Assembly (NCBI GenBank): GCA_947074125.1
Contig: CAMTOM010000042.1
Span: forward strand, 1-8,837
Length of the DNA: 8,837 bases
Source: an uncultured Desulfovibrionaceae bacterium
Lineage (GTDB): Bacteria; Desulfobacterota; Desulfovibrionia; Desulfovibrionales; Desulfovibrionaceae
Reading direction: 5' to 3'
This document shows, piece after piece, positions 1 through 4,590 of the stretch (within the stretch, counting starts at the first letter, position 1; each line of letters begins with the position of its first letter). Under the pieces are notes generated by a model that searched no databases, was not told the origin of the DNA, and saw only the letters and a list, made by a program, of their open reading frames with translations. Made by a program: the position numbers and the translations under genes.

Positions 1-14
1 GAGATGTCTCATTC

Positions 15-63
15 TTAGTTGCTCTCCTTTCCATTAGTTACTCTCCTTTCCTTGCTCTCCTTT
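15..63 (-). repeat. Tandem Shine-Dalgarno-like repeat at left edge
   Basis: Read on the minus strand, an 18-nt unit GGAAAGGAGAGYAACTAA occurs twice (34-51 and 15-32, one mismatch), and a third partial copy AAAGGAGAGCAA lies at 52-63. Each unit carries an AAAGGAG Shine-Dalgarno core. The copy at 34-51 is followed after 8 nt by an ATG at 34-32, and the copy at 15-32 after 11 nt by an ATG at 12-10 in a different frame. The window ends before either reading frame can be judged. This is probably a duplicated ribosome-binding region of a gene that runs off the left edge, divergent from the NlpC/P60 gene. The repeat is seen directly; the gene is inference. Confidence 0.5.
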
Positions 64-334
64 ATGACCTTATGCGTGATATGTGCGCAATACCATTCGC
101 AATGTGCGATGCTTGCGCATCACGCACCCACACCATTGCGCATCTGTCTGCGCTTTCGCATCCGCACCACATTACGCAAAAACACGCAAAAATATCTTCG
201 CTCCCCAAAAAGAAGCTTTTTCGCTATTTCTTCGCTATTGCAAATACAAGTATGGCTGCTGCGACAAGAATGCAGAAGCAAAAATACTGGCATATCAGAA
301 CTTTTTCGAGTATATGCGTTACAGAGGAACTGCT
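64..334. other. Divergent intergenic region, CGCA/TGCG rich
   Basis: I see no convincing gene here. Positions 72-190 hold about a dozen CGCA or TGCG tetramers, including a perfect 8-bp inverted repeat TGCGCAAT (84-91) and ATTGCGCA (135-142), and a possible hairpin at 104-127 (GTGCGATGC paired with GCATC-ac-GCAC). At 220-241 there is an 11-nt direct repeat, TTCGCTATTTC then TTCGCTATTGC. An open frame continues from 83 into the NlpC/P60 gene, but its translation does not look like protein. The stretch presumably carries promoters for the gene to the right and for any gene off the left edge; I could not fix a -35/-10 pair with confidence. Confidence 0.45.
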
Positions 335-826
335 ATGAAAAGCATTCTACCACACCCATACCAGCACTGGCTCTGTATTTCTTTGTGCGCCCTCTTCCTC
401 CTTCTTTCTGGCTGCGCAAGCAGCTCCCGCTACGACGGCGCCCCCATCAAAAGCGCACTTGGAAAACAAGTAATTAAAACAGCCAGCACCCAACTGGGCA
501 GACCATACAAATACGGTGGCTCCTCACCCACTACAGGCTTTGACTGCTCCGGCCTCATCCAATGGACATTCGCCAAACACGGCATCTTCGTACCCCGTAC
601 CACCAAAGAACAGGCAAAATTCGGCGAAAAAGTCTCACGACGCAAACTCCAGCCCGCCGATATCCTCGTCTTTCGCATCGGGAGAGGCAGCCTCCATACC
701 GCCCTCTATACCGGCAACGGACGCTTTATCCACAGCCCAAGCTCAAAAAAGAAAGTGCGCATCGAAAGCATGGATACCGAATACTGGAAAAAACGCCTGA
801 TCGGTATGCGCCGCCCTGTACGCTAA
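335..826 (+). CDS. NlpC/P60-family lipoprotein, putative murein endopeptidase
   Basis: This 163-residue protein is a probable outer-membrane or periplasmic lipoprotein that cleaves peptide cross-links or stem peptides in peptidoglycan. Residues 1-27 are a lipoprotein signal: a hydrophobic core followed by the lipobox LSGC, with Cys27 as the lipidation site. The NlpC/P60 domain fills about residues 43-160. Cys71 in FDCSGL, His121 in SLHTALY and His133 in FIHS match the family's Cys-His-His catalytic arrangement. The length is typical of compact Spr/NlpC-like lipoproteins. The ATG at 335 is chosen because it begins the signal peptide and has AGAGGA about 7 nt upstream; the same frame is open back to 83 without protein-like content. 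The gene stands alone on the plus strand and converges on the DsbA-like gene. Which bond it cuts cannot be told from sequence. Confidence 0.93.
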   Translation: MKSILPHPYQHWLCISLCALFLLLSGCASSSRYDGAPIKSALGKQVIKTASTQLGRPYKYGGSSPTTGFDCSGLIQWTFAKHGIFVPRTTKEQAKFGEKVSRRKLQPADILVFRIGRGSLHTALYTGNGRFIHSPSSKKKVRIESMDTEYWKKRLIGMRRPVR

Positions 827-908
827 AATAAAAAATCTATTTTGCAATATAGAAAACAAAAAAAGAAATCCTGTTTCCCTCCAGAAAAAGCTCCTTCTGC
901 ACAAACAA

Positions 909-938
909 AACAGGCCGGATGTTTATATCCAGCCTGTT
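909..938 (-). terminator. Rho-independent terminator of the DsbA-like gene
   Basis: On the minus strand AACAGGCTGGAT pairs with ATCCGGCCTGTT around a 6-nt loop. The 12-bp stem has one G-U wobble, which becomes a C-A mismatch on the plus strand. It is followed by the T-rich run TTTTGTTTGT (minus strand of 901-910). Both the wobble and the T-run point to use by the minus-strand gene ending at 1012. Confidence 0.75.
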
Positions 939-943
939 CGCAC

Positions 944-977
944 AAAAAGGCCACTCTAAGCACATGAAGCCCTTTTT
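944..977. terminator. Possible bidirectional terminator between converging genes
   Basis: AAAAAGGC (944-951) can pair with GCC-c-TTTTT (969-977) around a loop of about 17 nt, with one bulged base. The hairpin has U-rich arms on both strands, so it could stop NlpC/P60 transcripts from the left and act as a first stop for the DsbA-like gene. The stem is short and A-T rich, so this is tentative. Confidence 0.35.
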
Positions 978-1011
978 ATGACCCAAACATCATCAAAAAC
1001 AAAATAGCAGC

Positions 1012-1821
1012 TTATTTCGCTTTCTCAAGGGCAGTATCGATGGCGAAGGACATCATATCCGCAGGCAGCGCACCCCGCACAACCAAATCGTTCACGAGAA
1101 AATTAGGCGTACCTTCAAAGCCAAGAGCGCTGGCTTCTGCCATATCCTGTTCCACTATTTTCTTCACCGCATCACTGTCAACATCCTTGGCGAGGCGTTT
1201 CATATCCAGCCCCTGCTCATTGGCAACGCGATACATGAAAGGCTCAGCCTTCTCACCCACCAGCTCATGACGTCCCTCAAAAAAAGCCTTGTAGAGACGA
1301 CGGGCCTTCTCAGCATCCTGCAAGGATGCCGCAGCATAATACTGTGCGGCACGCGGCCCCACCACTTTGTTATATATAGGCAGGTGCTTGAAAACATAAC
1401 GCACCTTGCCCTTGTATCTTTCCAAAATCGCTTCAACAGTCTCTGCTGCCTGCTGACAGTACGAACACGTAAAGTCAGAATAGGAAACGATCGTCACAGG
1501 CGCATCAGCATTACCCCAGGCAGGGCGCCCATCCAGATTCACCTTTTTTTTCACCTTGCTGTCTTTTTCCCACTCAGCAATAAACATCTGCTTGCGCTGC
1601 GCGTGTAAAGCCTCTTGAATAATCTCCGGTAAAGCCGTACTGTTTGCTTTTAGGGCATTTAGGAGAATTTCAGGTTTATCACGCAAAACTTTTTCAAGCA
1701 TTTTGGCAAAAGCCTGCTCATCCAGAGCCTTTGCTTCATCAGCACACGAGAAAGAAAGCGCACCAGCGAAAAGAACCGAAAGAGTCAGCATCGCACATTT
1801 TTGCATACCAAATTTTTTCAC
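1012..1821 (-). CDS. Periplasmic DsbA-family thiol:disulfide oxidoreductase
   Basis: This 269-residue protein is a secreted thiol-disulfide exchanger of the DsbA/ScsC/Com1 type. It has an MKK-type signal peptide (about 1-27, likely type I cleavage near Ala27). A helical N-terminal region (about 33-88, with the motif LRDKPEILLNAL) resembles the oligomerising N-domain of ScsC-like proteins. The thioredoxin-fold domain from about residue 105 holds the active site FTCSYC (Cys119, Cys122) and a cis-proline motif GTPNF (Thr238-Pro239). The start chosen is GTG at 1821, which has AAAGGA 8 nt upstream; the ATG three codons earlier abuts that site directly. No DsbB or DsbD partner lies in the window, so oxidase and isomerase roles cannot be separated. 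The poor lipobox around Cys26 argues against a lipoprotein. A parS-like sequence covers the start codon. Confidence 0.9.
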   Translation of the reverse strand: MKKFGMQKCAMLTLSVLFAGALSFSCADEAKALDEQAFAKMLEKVLRDKPEILLNALKANSTALPEIIQEALHAQRKQMFIAEWEKDSKVKKKVNLDGRPAWGNADAPVTIVSYSDFTCSYCQQAAETVEAILERYKGKVRYVFKHLPIYNKVVGPRAAQYYAAASLQDAEKARRLYKAFFEGRHELVGEKAEPFMYRVANEQGLDMKRLAKDVDSDAVKKIVEQDMAEASALGFEGTPNFLVNDLVVRGALPADMMSFAIDTALEKAK

Positions 1822-1829
1822 GTAAAACA
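1814..1829. promoter_or_regulatory. parS: parS-like ParB-binding site overlapping the DsbA-like start
   Basis: TTTTTCACGTAAAACA matches the consensus TGTTTCACGTGAAACA at 14 of 16 positions, differing at positions 2 and 11. It spans the region between the Shine-Dalgarno site and the first codons of the DsbA-like gene; the GTG start at 1821 falls in its centre. It shares the 16-nt string TTTCACGTAAAACATC with the site at 5290-5305. Confidence 0.6.
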
Positions 1830-1877
1830 TCCTTTGAAAAACGGTTAGAAGTAGAGCATATCACACACGGCAGGCAC

Positions 1878-1906
1878 CGTATAAGGCTGTATAGCGTCTT
1901 GCACAA
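1878..1906 (-). promoter_or_regulatory. Possible sigma-70-type promoter for the DsbA-like gene
   Basis: On the minus strand TTGTGC (1906-1901) and TATACG (1883-1878) are spaced by 17 nt, upstream of the Shine-Dalgarno site near 1831-1835. The match to consensus is moderate (3/6 and 4/6), and other weak pairs exist nearby. Confidence 0.3.
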
Positions 1907-1949
1907 TAATCCAGCAGCATTACTTTTGGCAATACGAAAAAAAACCTTC

Positions 1950-1972
1950 TTTATCTATCATTACGTGATAAA
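1950..1972. repeat. Inverted repeat in the dsbA-parA divergent region
   Basis: TTTATC (1950-1955) and GATAAA (1967-1972) form inverted arms, and inside them TATCA (1956-1960) and TGATA (1966-1970) form a second symmetric pair with a 5-nt spacer. It lies in very A-T-rich DNA between two divergent genes. It could be an operator for an unidentified regulator, but nothing in the window identifies the protein. Confidence 0.3.
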
Positions 1973-2024
1973 AGACAAAAATTATTAAAAAATAAAAACA
2001 AAACCTTAGCAAAAAAGATTATTC

Positions 2025-2054
2025 TTGACGCAGGCAGCCGGCATCTTTTATCGT
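2025..2054 (+). promoter_or_regulatory. Likely parA promoter
   Basis: TTGACG (2025-2030) is a 5/6 match to the -35 consensus. TATCGT (2049-2054) is a 4/6 match to -10 with an 18-nt spacer; reading TTATCG instead gives 17 nt. Transcription would begin near 2061, upstream of the parS-like site at 2080 and the parA ribosome-binding site at 2104. Confidence 0.5.
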
Positions 2055-2079
2055 TATGAAAATCAAAGAGGAACCGATT

Positions 2080-2095
2080 CGTTTCATGTGAAACG
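2080..2095. promoter_or_regulatory. parS: parS-like site in the parA leader
   Basis: CGTTTCATGTGAAACG matches TGTTTCACGTGAAACA at 13 of 16 positions, differing at both ends and at one central base. It is nearly palindromic itself. It sits between the proposed parA promoter and the parA Shine-Dalgarno site, so ParB bound here could affect parA expression as well as nucleate spreading. Confidence 0.6.
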
Positions 2096-2117
2096 AAATC
2101 ACCAAAGGAGCGCTCAC

Positions 2118-2912
2118 ATGCCGCGAATCATTGCACTGGCCAATCAAAAGGGAGGCGTTGGAAAAACGACCACCGCCATCAATGTTGCTGCCGCACTTGC
2201 CATTATGGAAAAAAGAGTCCTTCTCGTGGACTGTGACCCCCAGGCAAACAGCACCAGCGGACTTGGCGTTTCACCAGAAAATAATCGCGGCGGACTCTAT
2301 CAGGCGCTCTATGACCCCAAAGAAGTAGAAAACTATATCGAGAGCACAGAATCACCCTACCTCTCCCTCCTGCCCGCAAATACAAATCTTGTGGCCGTTG
2401 AGCTGGAGCTTGTAGACAAAATGGCACGGGAATACTTTCTCACAGAGTGCCTCAATAACCTGAAAACCCCCTATGAGTTCATCGTACTTGACTGCCCGCC
2501 ATCACTGGGTCTTATCACCCTCAATGCCCTGTGCGCAGCAAAAGAACTCCTCATTCCGCTCCAATGCGAATTTTTTGCTCTGGAAGGCATCGTCAAACTC
2601 TTGCAAACTTATGAGCAAATCAAAAAACGCCTCAACCCAGATCTTCTCCTGCTCGGCGTTGTCCTGACCATGTTTGATATGCGCAACCGCCTTTCACGAG
2701 ACGTAAAAAATGAGGTGCGCCGCTGTTTTCCGGAACACCTCTTTGAAACTGTCATCCCAAGAAATGTGCGCCTCTCAGAAGCGCCCAGTCACGGGAAATC
2801 TGTTCTTCACTATGATATTAAATCAAAAGGAGCAGAAGCCTATCTTGAACTGGCAAAAGAAATATTGCGGCGCCACCCAAAACCCACGCAAACTGAAGAT
2901 GATGACAGCTAA
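2118..2912 (+). CDS. parA: Chromosome-partitioning ATPase ParA (Soj family)
   Basis: This 264-residue P-loop ATPase binds the nucleoid non-specifically in its ATP dimer form and is released when ParB stimulates hydrolysis, which moves parS-bound ParB complexes. The deviant Walker A motif KGGVGKTT is at residues 11-18 with signature lysine Lys11. The DCDPQAN segment is at 38-44, and Walker B FIVLDCPPS is around Asp125. There is no N-terminal helix-turn-helix extension, and the length matches chromosomal Soj-type proteins rather than P1-type plasmid ParA. The ATG at 2118 has a strong AAAGGAG seven nt upstream; the frame is open upstream but non-coding in character. A promoter and parS-like site precede the gene, and a strong hairpin follows it. 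parB lies 610 bp downstream on the same strand, beyond an opposite-strand gene. Confidence 0.96.
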   Translation: MPRIIALANQKGGVGKTTTAINVAAALAIMEKRVLLVDCDPQANSTSGLGVSPENNRGGLYQALYDPKEVENYIESTESPYLSLLPANTNLVAVELELVDKMAREYFLTECLNNLKTPYEFIVLDCPPSLGLITLNALCAAKELLIPLQCEFFALEGIVKLLQTYEQIKKRLNPDLLLLGVVLTMFDMRNRLSRDVKNEVRRCFPEHLFETVIPRNVRLSEAPSHGKSVLHYDIKSKGAEAYLELAKEILRRHPKPTQTEDDDS

Positions 2913-2922
2913 GGCATAACCG

Positions 2923-2960
2923 GCAATAGCTTCCACGCCAAAGGAAGCTATTGCACTTTT
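2923..2960 (+). terminator. Terminator hairpin after parA
   Basis: GCAATAGCTTCC (2923-2934) and GGAAGCTATTGC (2943-2954) form a perfect 12-bp stem with an 8-nt loop, starting 10 nt after the parA stop codon and followed by ACTTTTGACTTT. The T-tract is interrupted. If it works, parA and parB are separate transcription units. Confidence 0.7.
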
Positions 2961-3045
2961 GACTTTGCTCAAATATCATAAACACGTCTTCAAAGACTAC
3001 AATAACAATAGGCAGCCTCACACGCATGCCACACGTTGCCCGCCG

Positions 3046-3444
3046 CTACTCAGGAGCATCACACTCAACGGCAACATGATCTTTGAAATGCTTGAAGCGG
3101 ACAAGCGCCCCACATTTTTTACATCGAAGAGCCACCAAACCGCCAAAGTTGGCATTGAGCAGGTGGAAGGGATGTCCCTCAGCAGACCGCCAATCGTCAG
3201 TTTGACTCTGGCAGTGAGGACATGTTACCGCAGGAGAATAAGGATAGGGAAAATCCCAACAGGCAAGCATTTCTTCAAAAGCTTCCATTGGTTCCGGTCT
3301 GAGTACACCGGATTCTTGAGAGTGAAGTGCCTTTTCTTTTTGAAGCACATATTCACTCACACGATTCCACAAATCTTCTGAAAGCTGCACTGCCTGGATA
3401 TTTCCGCTTTTATCAACAACATAAGAAATGCGATGTGTTCGCAT
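3046..3444 (-). CDS. Hypothetical zinc-ribbon protein between parA and parB
   Basis: I do not recognise this 132-residue protein. Its C-terminal half has two metal-binding knuckles, CPHC (Cys75, Cys78) and CKKC (Cys108, Cys111), separated by 29 residues, with His119, His123 and Cys128 nearby; this looks like a structural zinc ribbon. The N-terminal 40 residues include DKSGNIQAVQLSEDLW, which loosely recalls the first strand-helix unit of Phd/AbrB-like small proteins; that resemblance is only an impression. There is no signal peptide or membrane segment. The ATG at 3444 is chosen because GGGAGG lies 4 nt upstream; the frame extends back to 3513, almost reaching the parB start. The gene is on the strand opposite to parA and parB, convergent with parA and divergent from parB by 78 bp. 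Function is unknown. Confidence 0.75.
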   Translation of the reverse strand: MRTHRISYVVDKSGNIQAVQLSEDLWNRVSEYVLQKEKALHSQESGVLRPEPMEAFEEMLACWDFPYPYSPAVTCPHCQSQTDDWRSAEGHPFHLLNANFGGLVALRCKKCGALVRFKHFKDHVAVECDAPE

Positions 3445-3484
3445 AAAACCTCCCAAAATATTGATCGTATCGCTCCAGCCGGTA

Positions 3485-3513
3485 AGTCTGTCGTGACTGG
3501 GCGCCTGTGTCAA
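3485..3513 (-). promoter_or_regulatory. Possible promoter of the zinc-ribbon gene
   Basis: On the minus strand a perfect -35 hexamer TTGACA (3513-3508) is followed after 17 nt by CAGACT (3490-3485), a weak 3/6 match to -10. The -35 box overlaps the parB ribosome-binding site, so the two divergent genes would share this short region. An inverted pair AGTC/GACT lies inside the spacer. The weak -10 makes this tentative. Confidence 0.3.
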
Positions 3514-3522
3514 GGAGAGAGC

Positions 3523-4437
3523 ATGAGTACTGCCAGTAAAGGATTAGGCCCACGTGGTGTAGATATACTGTTCAACAACCCAAAAGAAAAAAGTGCTCCT
3601 TCCCCAGCTCCTGAAAGCTCCACACTGGAAATCAGCAAGCTGCTCCCCAATCCCAATCAACCCCGCCAGCACTTTGAAGAAGAAAGTCTTCAGGAACTGG
3701 CAGCTTCCATCCGCAAACAGGGCATTCTTCAGCCCATCCTCGTTCGTCCCACTCAGGAAAAAGAAACATTTGAAATTGTGGCTGGCGAACGTCGCTGGCG
3801 CGCCGCCCAACTGGCAAAACTAAAAAAAGTTCCGGTTATTATCCGTTCCCTCAGTGATGAAGATGTCATGCTGGCGGCTCTTATCGAAAACCTCCAGCGT
3901 GAAGACCTCAATCCTGTGGAAGAAGCCAGAGCCATCCAAAAACTGCGCAACTCCCTTAATCTGACTCAGGAGGAACTGGCAGCCCGTCTTGGCAAAAGCA
4001 GACCCGCTATCGCCAATGCCCTGCGCTTACTGCAACTGACAGAGGACAGTCTGCAGGCACTACAAACAAATACCATTAGCGCCGGACACGCTCGCGCCCT
4101 CCTCAGTCTGGGCAATACCGATGCAGAACATCGCCTTCGTGAACACATTCTTGAATTTCAAAGCAATGTTCGTGAAGCCGAAGAAGCGGCACAATATTAC
4201 AAAGAACACAATCGCTTTCTCTGGGACGCGCAGGAAGAAGAAAAGCGCCCCCCGAAAACACGGAACCTGCGCCGTAAATCTCCTGTCATCAAACAATTGC
4301 AAAGAACCCTCAAGGATGCCCTCCCCTTCAAGACGGTTATCAGTGGTACAGAAGAAAACGGGCGCATATCCATCTCATATGCCAGCGCCAAAGAAATGCA
4401 GCAGGTGCTGCAAACGCTTGGCATCCAGATAAAATAA
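3523..4437 (+). CDS. parB: Chromosome-partitioning protein ParB (Spo0J family)
   Basis: This 304-residue ParB binds parS, loads as a CTP-dependent sliding clamp, spreads along DNA and recruits ParA and SMC. The N-terminus KGLGPRGVDILF (6-17) matches the ParA-contacting motif seen at the start of chromosomal ParBs. The ParB/Srx CTPase domain (about 35-130) includes LLPNPNQPR (40-48), GERRWRA (88-94) and ENLQRED (122-128). A helix-turn-helix at about 147-168 (LTQEELAARLGKSRPAIANALR) would read parS. A charged linker (about 195-255) leads to a C-terminal dimerisation region. The ATG at 3523 has AAGGAG 5 nt upstream; the frame is open from 3433 without a better site. No plus-strand promoter is obvious. 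The five parS-like sites around the gene support its role. It converges with rsmB on a shared hairpin. Confidence 0.96.
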   Translation: MSTASKGLGPRGVDILFNNPKEKSAPSPAPESSTLEISKLLPNPNQPRQHFEEESLQELAASIRKQGILQPILVRPTQEKETFEIVAGERRWRAAQLAKLKKVPVIIRSLSDEDVMLAALIENLQREDLNPVEEARAIQKLRNSLNLTQEELAARLGKSRPAIANALRLLQLTEDSLQALQTNTISAGHARALLSLGNTDAEHRLREHILEFQSNVREAEEAAQYYKEHNRFLWDAQEEEKRPPKTRNLRRKSPVIKQLQRTLKDALPFKTVISGTEENGRISISYASAKEMQQVLQTLGIQIK

Positions 4438-4503
4438 TTCTGAAGAGCGCACAGGCGCAACAAAGACTCAAAAATATTTTCGTCTCCACTTCACTTATTA
4501 CCA

Positions 4504-4540
4504 CAAAAGCCCGTATGGACAAACACCATACGGGCTTTTG
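4504..4540. terminator. Bidirectional terminator shared by parB and rsmB
   Basis: CAAAAGCCCGTATGG (4504-4518) and CCATACGGGCTTTTG (4526-4540) form a perfect 15-bp stem with a 7-nt loop. The arms end in CTTTTG on both strands, so it can terminate parB from the left (66 nt after its stop) and rsmB from the right (50 nt after its stop). Confidence 0.88.
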
Positions 4541-4590
4541 TGCGCACCTTCGCGAGCAAGCATCATTCTCTTTTTTTTCTTCCGATACAG

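Noticed and set aside
83..334. In-frame upstream extension of the NlpC/P60 gene
   Set aside because: The translation is not protein-like, and the lipoprotein signal and ribosome-binding site both place the start at 335.
726..734. Perfect DnaA box TTATCCACA
   Set aside because: It is a single copy inside the conserved FIHS codons of the NlpC/P60 gene, with no cluster and no A-T-rich unwinding region, so it does not indicate oriC in this window.
3553..3561. CACGTG core near the parB start
   Set aside because: The flanks do not match the parS consensus beyond the hexamer.
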